Shown: positions 1-8,169 of the stretch, in pieces | Numbering within the stretch: position 1 is the stretch's first letter | Layout: the number at the start of each line of letters is the position of its first letter | Assembly: GCA_963807925.1 (NCBI GenBank) | Contig: CAWEDP010000002.1 | Location: forward strand, 2,480,001 to 2,544,000 | Length of the DNA: 64,000 bases | DNA from: CAWEDP01 sp963807925 | GTDB taxonomy: Bacteria > Acidobacteriota > Vicinamibacteria > Vicinamibacterales > CAVVIG01 | Direction: 5' to 3' | Program-made: the position numbers and the translations under genes | Notes under the pieces: generated by a model | Databases searched by the model: none | Told to the model about the DNA's origin: nothing | What the model saw: only the letters and a program-made list of their open reading frames with translations

Positions 1-7
1 CGTCCCA

Positions 8-2092
8 TCACTTCCCCGTCAGCTCGTCGGCGAGCGTGCCGGCGTCGTACAGCTTCCGCAGCCCCTCGACGATGACCGCGCTGTGGACGGCGACCGAGCG
101 ATTGGTCTCCTCGCTGTAGACGAAGCGGCCCACGAGGCTCTCGATATTGCCGTCGAAGATGATGCCGACGAATTCGCCGCCGCGATTCACGACCGGCGAT
201 CCGGAGTTGCCGCCGATGATGTCGTTGGTGGTGACGAAGTCCATCGGCGTCGACAGATCGAGGGCGCTCCGGCGCTCGACGTACCGGCGCGGCAGTTGGA
301 ACGGCGGCTTGTTGTCGAACGACGCGGACCGATCGTAGAGGCCGAACAGCGTGGTCTTCGGCGGCGCGATCGTGCCGTTCATGGGATAGCCCTTCACCTG
401 CCCGTACGACAGCCGCAGCGTGAAGGTCGCGTCCGGATACGCCGAATGGCCGTAGACCGCGAATCGCGCGCGGCCGATCTTCTCTCCGGCCGCCGATTCG
501 ACACTCGTGACCTTGTCATCGAGCTCCTTCTGATTCCGCCGCGCGAACCCGTCCGCCGCGCGGACCAGAATCACGAGCGGGTCGGTGGACGCCGCGAGAC
601 CAGCCGGCCCGGCAGCGGCGAGCGCCCGGCGGGCCGCCGGGTCGGTCAGCCGAGTGCCGCCGATGGCCTCCCGGGCGACCCCGGCGGGCGTGCGGCCCTT
701 CAGCACCGCCTGATCGAACGGGTCGTCGGGGCCCAGCTCCTCGAGCGACTGCTGGAGGGCATCGGCCAGCAGCACCTCGTCCAGGGCGGGGTACACGGGC
801 GCCGGCGAGAACAGCTGCTGCTCCAGCGCGGGCAGCTGCGCGTCGTGATACCCGTTCAGCCGCTCCGCATCCGGTTTCTGCTTCTCCTCGATGTAGCGCA
901 CGAGCGCGGTAACGGTCCCCGCGAGCGACGATCCGCGCAGCTGCTGAAACCGGCCCGCCTTGAACAGCGAGCGATTCACGGTCTCGGCGGCGGCAATCTC
1001 GTCCCACGCCCGGCCGTACATCGCTTTCCAGGCCGGGTCCGCATCGATGCGCGCCCGGAACTCGCGTTCTTCGGTGCGCTTCTTCTCGATCAGCCTGGCG
1101 TCCTGCAGACCCTTGTACTCTCCGGTGTACGCCTTGAGCGCGTTCTCGAGGCCGAAGAGGATGTTGGCCGCCTGCCGCGCCTGCTCGGCCCCCTGCGCGC
1201 TGTACTTCCGCAGCGCGCCGATCCGCCGGTTCACGACATCGATCGAGATCGGGTACACGACGTCCCGCTGGGTCTCGAGCTGGGCCACGGTGTCGAGGCG
1301 ATCGGTCGAGCCGGGATGGCCGGACACGAACACGAGCTCGCCGTCGGCGGCGCCGTTCGCCGACCACTTGAGGTACTCGCGGCTGGCCACCGGGGCGTTG
1401 TTCTCGTACACGCGGAAGAGCGCGATGTCGAAGTCGTAGCGCGGATAGGTGAAGTTGTCCGGATCACCGCCGAAGAAGGCGATCGGCTGCTCGGGCGCGA
1501 ATACCAGGCGCACGTCGGTGTATTTCTTGTACCGATAGAGCCAGTACTCGCTCGACTGATAGAGAGAGACGACGTCGGAGCGGAGTCGCGTCGACGCGGT
1601 GCTCTCTCGCTCGATCGCGGCAATCGCCTTCTTCCTCGCCTCCAGCGCCTGCGCCGCGGTCGCCCCACGGTCGGCCGCGCCCAGGACGCGCGTCGTGACG
1701 TTCTCCATCGACACGAGCACGTCCAGCTCCAGGTCCGGGCACTTCAACTCCTCGGCGCCGGTCCGGGCGTAAAAGCCATTCGCCACGTAGTTGGTCTGCG
1801 GCGTCGAGACCTTCTGCAACTGGCCGAGCGCGACGTGGTGGTTGGTCAGCACGAGGCCGCGCGGGCTGACGAAGGATCCGGATCCGCCGTCGTTGAACCG
1901 CACGCTCGCGAGCCGCAGATGATCCAGCCATTCCGCGGTCGGCGTAAACCCGTACTTCTCGCGCAGCTGCGCGAGCGGCGGGTTGTCGAACGTCCACATG
2001 CCCTCTTCCGCCCTGGCGGCACGGCCGGCGCTTGCCGGCCCGACGACGGCCGCGACCACCAGGACAGCCAGGAGCCGGGCGACTCTTCTCAT
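8..2092 (-). CDS. Secreted S46 family dipeptidyl-peptidase (DPP7-like)
   Basis: A serine exopeptidase that removes dipeptides from peptide N-termini in the periplasm. The 694-aa protein begins with a signal peptide (basic MRR start, hydrophobic residues 6-20) and has the family's usual length. The trypsin-like triad is visible: His86 in TNHH, Asp222 in DFDIALFR and Ser630 in GGNSGSP. The His-to-Asp spacing of 136 residues equals that of Porphyromonas DPP7. The residue 18 positions after the catalytic Ser, which sets P1 preference in this family (Gly in DPP7, Arg in the Asp/Glu-specific DPP11), is Gly648. A DPP7-like preference for hydrophobic residues is therefore inferred. It stands alone and diverges from the peroxiredoxin gene. 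The gene is complete and its stop lies 8 bases inside the window. Confidence 0.93.
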   Translation of the reverse strand: MRRVARLLAVLVVAAVVGPASAGRAARAEEGMWTFDNPPLAQLREKYGFTPTAEWLDHLRLASVRFNDGGSGSFVSPRGLVLTNHHVALGQLQKVSTPQTNYVANGFYARTGAEELKCPDLELDVLVSMENVTTRVLGAADRGATAAQALEARKKAIAAIERESTASTRLRSDVVSLYQSSEYWLYRYKKYTDVRLVFAPEQPIAFFGGDPDNFTYPRYDFDIALFRVYENNAPVASREYLKWSANGAADGELVFVSGHPGSTDRLDTVAQLETQRDVVYPISIDVVNRRIGALRKYSAQGAEQARQAANILFGLENALKAYTGEYKGLQDARLIEKKRTEEREFRARIDADPAWKAMYGRAWDEIAAAETVNRSLFKAGRFQQLRGSSLAGTVTALVRYIEEKQKPDAERLNGYHDAQLPALEQQLFSPAPVYPALDEVLLADALQQSLEELGPDDPFDQAVLKGRTPAGVAREAIGGTRLTDPAARRALAAAGPAGLAASTDPLVILVRAADGFARRNQKELDDKVTSVESAAGEKIGRARFAVYGHSAYPDATFTLRLSYGQVKGYPMNGTIAPPKTTLFGLYDRSASFDNKPPFQLPRRYVERRSALDLSTPMDFVTTNDIIGGNSGSPVVNRGGEFVGIIFDGNIESLVGRFVYSEETNRSVAVHSAVIVEGLRKLYDAGTLADELTGK

Positions 2093-2140
2093 GAGCGAAT
2101 CTCCTTGCGACAGGCGCCACCTCTACGACGGCCAAAGTGG

Positions 2141-2170
2141 TTGACCGGCGCTCCCGCGTCAAGACATGAT
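2141..2170 (+). promoter_or_regulatory. Candidate sigma-70 promoter for the peroxiredoxin gene
   Basis: TTGACC (2141-2146) and CATGAT (2165-2170) are separated by 18 bases. This predicts a start near 2177 and a leader of about 100 bases before the peroxiredoxin ATG. The -35 lies inside an inverted repeat (TTGAC ... GTCAA, 2141-2163), so a second TTGACG faces the S46 gene, but I see no matching -10 on that strand. This is a consensus match only. Confidence 0.3.
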
Positions 2171-2276
2171 CCAGCATCGGAGCGGGCGCCCGACACGCGC
2201 CGGAGGCCGTTAATCACGGGGATCCGCGGCCGATCACGATCGTCGTCCATATCCGCGGCCAGTCATCGCCGATTGT

Positions 2277-2756
2277 ATGCCTCTCATCGATCCCGGGCGC
2301 AAGGCGCCGACCTTCAGCCTCAACGACCAGCACGGCAAGACGCATCGGCTCGCCGACTACCGGGGACGCCCGGTCGTCCTGTACTTCTACCCGAAGGACG
2401 ACACGCCGGGATGCACGAAGGAGGCGTGCGCGTTCCGCGACAACCTCCCGGGCTTCGATACGCGCAAGGCCGTTGTCCTCGGCATCAGCGGCCAGGGCGA
2501 GGCGAGCAAGGCGAAGTTCGCGCGCAAGTACGACCTCACGTTTCCGCTCCTCGCCGACGAGAACTACCAGGTGGCGGAGAAGTACGGCGTGTGGCAGAAG
2601 AAGTGGCTCTACGGGCGGACGTTCATGGGCGTCTCACGGACGACCTATCTCATCGGAACCGACGGGAAGGTCGTCAAACGATGGGACAAGGTGAAGGTCG
2701 ACCGCCATGCCGAGGAGGTGCTGCGCGAGGTCGAGCGGCTGGCCTCGGCCCCGTAA
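2277..2756 (+). CDS. bcp: Thioredoxin-dependent peroxiredoxin, Bcp/PrxQ type
   Basis: Reduces hydrogen peroxide and organic hydroperoxides in the cytoplasm, using thioredoxin as electron donor. The 159-aa protein is a single AhpC/TSA thioredoxin-fold domain. The motif DDTPGCTKEAC holds the peroxidatic Cys46 and a second Cys51 at the +5 spacing of atypical two-cysteine Bcp proteins. FYPKDDTPGCT and the later FPLLAD are family hallmarks. The length matches E. coli Bcp (156 aa). No strong ribosome-binding site precedes the ATG. It is the only gene on this strand until 11.3 kb, and it diverges from the S46 peptidase across 184 bases. Confidence 0.95.
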   Translation: MPLIDPGRKAPTFSLNDQHGKTHRLADYRGRPVVLYFYPKDDTPGCTKEACAFRDNLPGFDTRKAVVLGISGQGEASKAKFARKYDLTFPLLADENYQVAEKYGVWQKKWLYGRTFMGVSRTTYLIGTDGKVVKRWDKVKVDRHAEEVLREVERLASAP

Positions 2757-2767
2757 TCCGATCGCTG

Positions 2768-4714
2768 TCATTGCGGCGACGCCGTGGCGTTGCCGGTCAG
2801 CGCATCCCACTCCATCGCCGCACGCTCGAGGATGGGCGGGACATCCTCGCCGAGCAGGTATCTGTCCTTCACGAGCGCCGCGGCCGCCTCGCGCACGAGC
2901 GCGAGGTAGCGATCGCGGGACGCGTAGCGTTCCTCGAGCGACGGCCGCGGATCCTGCGACCGCTCGCGATCGGTTTTCATGGCGGGGAACGGGATGAACG
3001 ATCCCATCAGCGGAAACAGCTGAGTCGGCCCGCCGATCCCGGGCTTCCTGAAGTTCCACCCGGTAAAGGTCGCCAGCGGCACGGCCACGTCCGGCAGACG
3101 AATGCCCGCGCGCTCGTTGCCGTCGCGGTCGACCTGGGGCACGAGGAGCGGCAGCGGCGCTCCCGGCGCGCCGTCGCCGGCCACGAATCGATTGGCGCTA
3201 CGGCTCCCCGGCGCCACCGATCGCGGCGACGCGACCGAGGGAACCGCGGGCCACGCCACGTCGGTCGAGCGGACGAGCGTGCCGTCCTGCAGACGGGGAT
3301 AACGGCTCTCCGGCGGCGCGACGCCCTGTCGGACCCACTGGTCCATCGCGAGCAGCAGCGCCCTCATCGTCCACCAGTAGTAGTTGGGGTTCTCCCTCTG
3401 CCGCCCGTTGGTGATCCGGGGCGGAAACGCCGTCGGCGTGTGCTGCGAGCCGGCGAGGAAGTACACGCGCTCGTTGTCGGGCAGTGCGAGATCCTTCGCG
3501 CCGTCGGGCGAGGTATGAATCAACGCCGCCGATCGTGCGCCGCCCCAGTATTCGACGCCGGTGTTGGTGTAGAAGATCTTCGGCTGGCGATCGCGGGCGC
3601 GCGAATTGTCGAGCGCGCCTTCGGTTGCGCCGGTGACCGGGTCGCGGAGCCGGCGGTCGGCGAACGGAAACGAGGTCGCCGTGAACTGCGCCTGGGCCGT
3701 GGGCGTCGCCCCCCGATCATTCAGGTTGATCCGCGACGCGCCGGCGATGTTCGCCAGGACCGCGTCGAATACCTGCCGGTTCTTCTCGTCCGTGTTGAAG
3801 CCCTGGTACAGGAAGGTCCGAAGGAAGCGTCCGCTCTGCGAGGACCCGAACGCGTACGCGTATTTCGCGGAGACCAGCGGGTCCGCAGCGTACTTGATCC
3901 ACGACGCCGTGTCGCGGACGGCGACGAACCCAAGGCCCGCCACCGGCGCCCTCGCCGCCGCGTACGACAGCTCGTAGGTGCGGCCCGGCTCGAAGCCGCC
4001 GTCGAGCGTCACCGCGTTGCCCGACAGGTGCCACCTCGCGCGATCGAGGACCGTCGGCGCGCCCTGCACGATCTCGCGAACGGTCAGCGTATTGTCCGGC
4101 GACGCCGCGTCGCGCGGCTCGTAGCCGCCCAGCGTGAGATCGGCGAACGTCGCCGTCTGGCTGCGTGCACTCGGGGTGACGAACGCCCGCACGCGCGCGG
4201 CGACGCCGTCCGCCCCCGGCACGTCGAGACGCGTCAACCCGGCGCCGACGTCGAACTCCCAGCCGACCCAGACGAGCGTGAAGCCCTGACGCATCAGCAG
4301 CCCGTCGCCGAACGCCGCTTCCGACGAGAGGTCGGCGCCGCCGGCCGCGCGGTTGAACGAGCCGAGCAGCGTGCGCCGTCCCCGGTTGACGATGTCGACG
4401 AGGGCGACGCCGTTGCCGCGCGCCGGATCCTTCGGCTTGAGGATCGACAGATCGGCGGTCATCTCCACGAGCCCGGCGCGGTCACGCCGCGCCTTGTCGA
4501 GATCCACCACGATCCGGTTGCGCGACCCGGCCGGATCGACGGTGAAATGGATCCTGCCGACGACCAGCTCGTAGCTGCCGGCCGATCCGAAGGGCCGTCC
4601 GCCCAGAACGTCCGCGCGTGAGGCGACCTCGACGCGCGAAACCTCGGCTGAGGCCAGCGCAGGCAGCACGACCACGACGGCCGTCCAGATGACGGCCCGT
4701 TTCATCATCGTCAT
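2768..4714 (-). CDS. Secreted alpha/beta-hydrolase domain protein
   Basis: A 648-aa protein of the large 'alpha/beta hydrolase domain-containing protein' family common in soil bacteria; the natural substrates are not established. It starts MTMMKRAVIWTAVVVVLPAL, a signal peptide, after GAGAGG placed 9 bases upstream. The open frame continues further upstream without this support, so I chose this start. A nucleophile elbow is seen in YAFGSSQSGRFLR (G-x-S-Q-S-G, Ser before Gln), followed by DRYLLGED near the C-terminus. It ends 11 bases from the convergent peroxiredoxin gene. An esterase, lipase or peptidase activity is possible and I cannot choose between them. Confidence 0.8.
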   Translation of the reverse strand: MTMMKRAVIWTAVVVVLPALASAEVSRVEVASRADVLGGRPFGSAGSYELVVGRIHFTVDPAGSRNRIVVDLDKARRDRAGLVEMTADLSILKPKDPARGNGVALVDIVNRGRRTLLGSFNRAAGGADLSSEAAFGDGLLMRQGFTLVWVGWEFDVGAGLTRLDVPGADGVAARVRAFVTPSARSQTATFADLTLGGYEPRDAASPDNTLTVREIVQGAPTVLDRARWHLSGNAVTLDGGFEPGRTYELSYAAARAPVAGLGFVAVRDTASWIKYAADPLVSAKYAYAFGSSQSGRFLRTFLYQGFNTDEKNRQVFDAVLANIAGASRINLNDRGATPTAQAQFTATSFPFADRRLRDPVTGATEGALDNSRARDRQPKIFYTNTGVEYWGGARSAALIHTSPDGAKDLALPDNERVYFLAGSQHTPTAFPPRITNGRQRENPNYYWWTMRALLLAMDQWVRQGVAPPESRYPRLQDGTLVRSTDVAWPAVPSVASPRSVAPGSRSANRFVAGDGAPGAPLPLLVPQVDRDGNERAGIRLPDVAVPLATFTGWNFRKPGIGGPTQLFPLMGSFIPFPAMKTDRERSQDPRPSLEERYASRDRYLALVREAAAALVKDRYLLGEDVPPILERAAMEWDALTGNATASPQ

Positions 4715-4740
4715 ACGCGTAGACCTCTCGACGGGACGCC

Positions 4741-5226
4741 CTATCCCATCGGCTTCGACGGATCCCGGCCGCCGGCCGCCAACCAGTGATACCGCGCGGT
4801 GTCGAGGCCGGCGTAATCGGGATCGAGATAGATGAAGCAGCGCTGGATCAGAAAATCGCGTACCTCGAAGACGTCGCACCAGCGGCCGCCATGGCTCACG
4901 CCGGCGCGCCAGGAGCCTTCCTTGTGCTCGCCGGCGCTGGTGCCTTCGACCGCAAAGGTGTCGGTGCCGGTCATGATCCAGTTGAACGTCGCGTAGTCGT
5001 GCAGGATGTGCTTTATGCCGCCGCCGAAATCCGCGAACAGCTGGCCGATCTGGCGCTTCCCCGTGGCCAGCCCCCATTTCGGAAAGAACACCTGCGCATC
5101 GTCGGCGAAGAGGTCGAGGATGCTGCCGCCGGTCGACGTGACGCCGGCGCTGTCGAAGGCCTTGAGGTACTCGAGCGCCACCGACTTGCGCTGCTCGTCG
5201 TTCATCGTCAGTTTCGAAAGGGCCAC
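4741..5226 (-). CDS. NTF2-like / SnoaL-like protein
   Basis: A 161-aa protein with the cone-shaped NTF2/SnoaL fold, recognised from the N-terminal helix (YLKAFDSAG), ILDLFADDAQVFFPKW and the closing V-x-D-F-L-I strand. Members include ketosteroid-isomerase-like enzymes and many of unknown role. The start is a GTG at 5226, preceded by TAGGAGG at good spacing; an internal ATG 21 bases later lacks such a site. It sits 26 bases upstream of the secreted hydrolase and 11 bases downstream of the next gene, so co-transcription is likely. The substrate is unknown. Confidence 0.75.
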   Translation of the reverse strand: MALSKLTMNDEQRKSVALEYLKAFDSAGVTSTGGSILDLFADDAQVFFPKWGLATGKRQIGQLFADFGGGIKHILHDYATFNWIMTGTDTFAVEGTSAGEHKEGSWRAGVSHGGRWCDVFEVRDFLIQRCFIYLDPDYAGLDTARYHWLAAGGRDPSKPMG

Positions 5227-5237
5227 GGACGCTCCTC

Positions 5238-6320
5238 CTACCGACAGCGCTCCACTTCCGGTGCCATCGCGCCCAGCTGCGAGTTGAGGCCGAATCCCTG
5301 TCCGTACCGGCCGCCGCGGAGCGACCGGATGAACGTGCTGCTCCCGTCGAGCGGCAGCATCGCCACGTTGCGACAGAAGGCGGACATCAGACCATCCTGC
5401 GCGAGGTACATTTCCACGTTCGACAGGTAGAACGCGGAGACGATCGCGCCCCGGTCCCTGAGGTACTGCCCGACGACGCGAATCGCCTTCGGACCCGCGA
5501 AGTTGCCCACCACCGGCACGAGCAGGTTTCTGGATTCGAGGTCCTTCAGGTATCTGAAGCTCTCCTCGGTCGCCAGATAGCTGTGCGCGACGCCGTCCGC
5601 GTCGGTGGCGATCATCAGATCGGTGTACGACGGCTGGCGCTGCCCGCCACCGAAGAACCCGGAACCGGTCGATGAGTACATGATACGCGGGCCGAAGGTG
5701 GAGAAGGCGCTGTACACGTATTCGAGGCCGGACCGATCGATGTCCGACAGCGCGAAACCATGCTTCTTCACGAGAAGGTCCTGGATGGCCTGCAGGTTCG
5801 CGGCATACAGCGCATCGCTGCGTTCCACGCCGGCGAACGCCTCGAAGATTTCCTCGGCGCTCGACGCGGCCCTGAGCCCGGACGGCCGCGGACGCGAGAA
5901 GAGCCGCGAGACGAACTCGACGCGATCGGCCGAGAGCTCGAACAGCGCCTTGTACACGAGGTGCAGGTCGAGATTCCCGCGCCGGATGTCGACGATGAAG
6001 GCCATCGCGGGGCGCAGCGCGACCATGTAGGTGAAGTTCTGCTCCGGCCCGACGCCCATGTAGACGCGACCCGGCTTTGCGGTCCTCACGAGGTCCGGAA
6101 TCACGTACTGGAGCCACAGTTCGTTCGACAGCAGGTTGTCGGAGCGGAACGTGCCGTCGGTCTCCGAAAAGTCGCTGGTCAGCTTCCAGAATTCCTGATC
6201 GGTGAGACGCGACGGCAGCGCCTGCGCCGCGGTGCGGACGCCGACGAGAAGCGGCAGCGCGATGAAGAGAACCGGAACTATGGAGCCGACGAGAATCACA
6301 ATACGGCGTCTTGTCAACAT
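5238..6320 (-). CDS. Conserved hypothetical protein with a Rossmann-like segment
   Basis: A 360-aa protein that I do not recognise with certainty. It begins with a membrane anchor or signal segment (about residues 6-27, rich in I, V and L). A stretch around residues 85-110 (VYMGVGPEQNFTYMVALRP followed by AFIVDIRRGN) resembles the nucleotide-binding loop and acidic strand end of class I methyltransferases, as in some LIC_10091-like proteins. No catalytic residues can be assigned. I start at the ATG at 6320 (GGGAG upstream); a TTG four codons earlier is also possible. It lies just upstream of, and probably in one unit with, the NTF2-like and hydrolase genes. Confidence 0.55.
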   Translation of the reverse strand: MLTRRRIVILVGSIVPVLFIALPLLVGVRTAAQALPSRLTDQEFWKLTSDFSETDGTFRSDNLLSNELWLQYVIPDLVRTAKPGRVYMGVGPEQNFTYMVALRPAMAFIVDIRRGNLDLHLVYKALFELSADRVEFVSRLFSRPRPSGLRAASSAEEIFEAFAGVERSDALYAANLQAIQDLLVKKHGFALSDIDRSGLEYVYSAFSTFGPRIMYSSTGSGFFGGGQRQPSYTDLMIATDADGVAHSYLATEESFRYLKDLESRNLLVPVVGNFAGPKAIRVVGQYLRDRGAIVSAFYLSNVEMYLAQDGLMSAFCRNVAMLPLDGSSTFIRSLRGGRYGQGFGLNSQLGAMAPEVERCR

Positions 6321-6425
6321 GAGGACTCCCAACGCGGGGCGACACCGCCGCGAAGTTCCTGAGAGTGTAGCCCAGGAGACCCGCAGCCGGTGCAGATCGA
6401 GAGCCCACCTTCGAGCGGGCCCCGC

Positions 6426-6758
6426 TCAGGCCGTCGGCGGCTCGAACCGGCCCGCGTCATCGCAGGGCAACGCCAGCACGCGCCGGACGGCGCTCATCGG
6501 GACGCGGCCGTACACGTGGGGGAACAGCTCCTTCCCGCCCTCGAAATTCTCGTCGACGACCCGACACGAGAGCCGCGATGGATCGATTTCGAGCAGCACC
6601 AGATCGGAGCGGCCCGCGAACAGGCGATTGGCGGTCGCGGCGACCTGGCCGGCGTACGAGCAATGAACAAAGCCGTCGCGGCTGAACGCGCGCGGCGAGT
6701 AGGTGCCCGTCTGTCCTGCCGCGCGGGCCTCCTCGACCGTCGTGATGTGATAGAGCAA
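6426..6758 (-). CDS. DUF952 domain protein
   Basis: A 110-aa protein that matches DUF952, a small family related to glutathione S-transferase-like sequences, of unknown function. Family signatures are the LYHITTVEEA start, DGFVHCSYAGQVAATANR and FPHVYGRVPMSAV near the C-terminus. The start is a TTG at 6758, nine bases after the stop of the upstream cupin gene, and an in-frame stop just before it rules out an earlier start. Translation is probably coupled to the cupin gene. Confidence 0.82.
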   Translation of the reverse strand: MLYHITTVEEARAAGQTGTYSPRAFSRDGFVHCSYAGQVAATANRLFAGRSDLVLLEIDPSRLSCRVVDENFEGGKELFPHVYGRVPMSAVRRVLALPCDDAGRFEPPTA

Positions 6759-6767
6759 CGGTCGGGC

Positions 6768-7553
6768 TCAGTTGGTCGGCTCGCGAACTTCGACCTCCAC
6801 CATTTCCACGCGCGTGGCGCCAACGTTCCTGATCTCGTGCGGCTGGTTGGCCTCGAAGAACGCCCAGCGACCGGGCTCCGTGAGGTCGAATGTCATCGGT
6901 CCGACGGCGAGCGCGTGACCGTCGGTGGTCTGGATGATGACCGACGGCGTCGTGTGGCGGTGGCTCGCGATCGTCTGCCCCGGCTCGACGGCGAGCCGAT
7001 ACCCGCGGAACCACTTGTTGGTCAGCTCCGGCTCCCCGGTGAAGCCGGTCATCTGCGGCGTGGTGGCGTCGTTCCCTGCGGTTTCGTTGATGACAGCGAT
7101 TGGACGGAACAGCCGATCGCCCACGTTCTGCACCTTGTGGGTGACCGGCTTCTCCCGATAGCTCGTCGTGCTCGAGATGCGGCCGTTCGGCGGCGGCGAT
7201 CCCGGCGTTCCGCCTCGTCGTCCCGCCGCGGCCGTCCCGGCGCCGCGGGCGCCGGGCGCATTGCCGTCACCCCGCCCCCGTCCGCCGGCGCCGGACGCTT
7301 CGCCGAGCGTCTCGATGCGTGTCTGCGACGAGCTGAGCGTGACGTAGAAGATTGGCGAGTCGTGCGTGTGATACCACGAGGAGTCGCCGGGTGGAATCTG
7401 CACGTCGAGAATCCGGATGGGCCCCGACTGAAACACCTGCCGGTGATGCGGTTCGTGGTAGACGGGAACGATCGGCTCCTCGCCCGTGATGACGATGGAT
7501 CCCATCGCGAGGCCCGCCACGACGGGCACGAGCGAACCAATGACGCGTCGCAT
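6768..7553 (-). CDS. Secreted cupin-domain protein
   Basis: A 261-aa protein with a signal peptide (MRRVIGSLVPVVAGLAMGS) and two cupin-like halves. WYHTHDSP around residue 50 gives metal-ligand histidines of the first cupin motif, and ASHRHTTPSVI near residue 195 gives those of a second. In between is a low-complexity Gly/Ala/Arg insert (about residues 85-125). Small-molecule binding or dioxygenase activity is possible, but the substrate is unknown. Strong AGGAGG precedes the ATG at 7553. It follows the OsmC gene by 14 bases and precedes DUF952 by 9, so the three form an operon. Confidence 0.75.
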   Translation of the reverse strand: MRRVIGSLVPVVAGLAMGSIVITGEEPIVPVYHEPHHRQVFQSGPIRILDVQIPPGDSSWYHTHDSPIFYVTLSSSQTRIETLGEASGAGGRGRGDGNAPGARGAGTAAAGRRGGTPGSPPPNGRISSTTSYREKPVTHKVQNVGDRLFRPIAVINETAGNDATTPQMTGFTGEPELTNKWFRGYRLAVEPGQTIASHRHTTPSVIIQTTDGHALAVGPMTFDLTEPGRWAFFEANQPHEIRNVGATRVEMVEVEVREPTN

Positions 7554-7567
7554 GATCCCCTCCTGGT

Positions 7568-8026
7568 TCACCATTGAACCGTCACGTCTGTCCTGACCGA
7601 ATTCGCGATGAAACACTGCTCGTGCGCCGCATGGTGCAGCCGCTCGTGGTCCGCGTCGGACGGGCGCCTGTCGCCTGCGTACTGGATCCGCGGGTGCAGG
7701 ACCACGGAGCTCACCCATGGCACGCCGCGTTCGTTCTTCGTCAGCTGCCCCACCGCCTCGTCTTCGTAGCTCGCGATCTGGAATCCCGCCTTTCCGGCGA
7801 GGAACAGGTAGGTCAGCATATGGCAGCTCGCGATGGACGCGACGAACGCCTCTTCGGGATCGACCAGGGCGGCATTGCAGAACGGCTTCGGAACCGCTGC
7901 GGGCGAGGCCGACGCGGCAATCGTCGTCCCCCCGTCGAAGCTCCAGGTGTGCTCGCGCGTGTAGCGTCCCTTCAGGAAGTCGCCCTCGGTGAACGTCCAT
8001 CGAATGGTGGCTTTGTGCTCGGACAT
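7568..8026 (-). CDS. OsmC family protein
   Basis: A 152-aa OsmC/Ohr-fold protein. These are thiol peroxidases acting on organic hydroperoxides, or relatives of unclear role. The DPEEAFVASIASCHMLTYLFLA segment holds the conserved Cys of the first motif, and HEQCFIANSV near the C-terminus holds the second, as in OsmC proteins. The ATG at 8026 has GAGAGG four bases upstream. Longer versions that read into the upstream repeat array would add a spurious N-terminus. It is the first gene of the OsmC-cupin-DUF952 operon. Confidence 0.87.
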   Translation of the reverse strand: MSEHKATIRWTFTEGDFLKGRYTREHTWSFDGGTTIAASASPAAVPKPFCNAALVDPEEAFVASIASCHMLTYLFLAGKAGFQIASYEDEAVGQLTKNERGVPWVSSVVLHPRIQYAGDRRPSDADHERLHHAAHEQCFIANSVRTDVTVQW

Positions 8027-8038
8027 TGGGCCTCTCGA

Positions 8039-8155
8039 ACCCTGTCTGGTCCGGCTGAAGCCGGACACTACCCTGTCTGGTCCAGCTGAAGCCGGACGCT
8101 ACCCTGTCTGGTCCGGCTGAAGCCGGACGCTACGCGGTGAAGCCGGACACTACGC
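8039..8155. repeat. Tandem array of a 31-bp hairpin repeat (REP-like)
   Basis: Three contiguous 31-bp units (8039-8069, 8070-8100, 8101-8131) are followed by a partial copy. Units 1 and 3 contain the perfect hairpin GTCCGGC-TGAA-GCCGGAC; unit 2 carries a base change in the left arm. The array fills the gap between the SDR and OsmC genes. It looks like a short extragenic palindromic repeat family rather than CRISPR, because there are no unique spacers. I did not see the 18-mer elsewhere in this window. Confidence 0.85.
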
Positions 8156-8169
8156 GAGTCTCACGCCAC

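Noticed and set aside
83..4621. A plus-strand open frame of 1512 codons opposite the S46 and alpha/beta-hydrolase genes.
   Set aside because: It runs antisense to two recognised proteins and over the peroxiredoxin gene, and has an Arg/Gly/Ala-heavy composition. Long stop-free antisense frames are normal at this G+C.
8039..8155. CRISPR array.
   Set aside because: Units are contiguous without unique spacers, the unit contains its own hairpin, and no cas genes are nearby.
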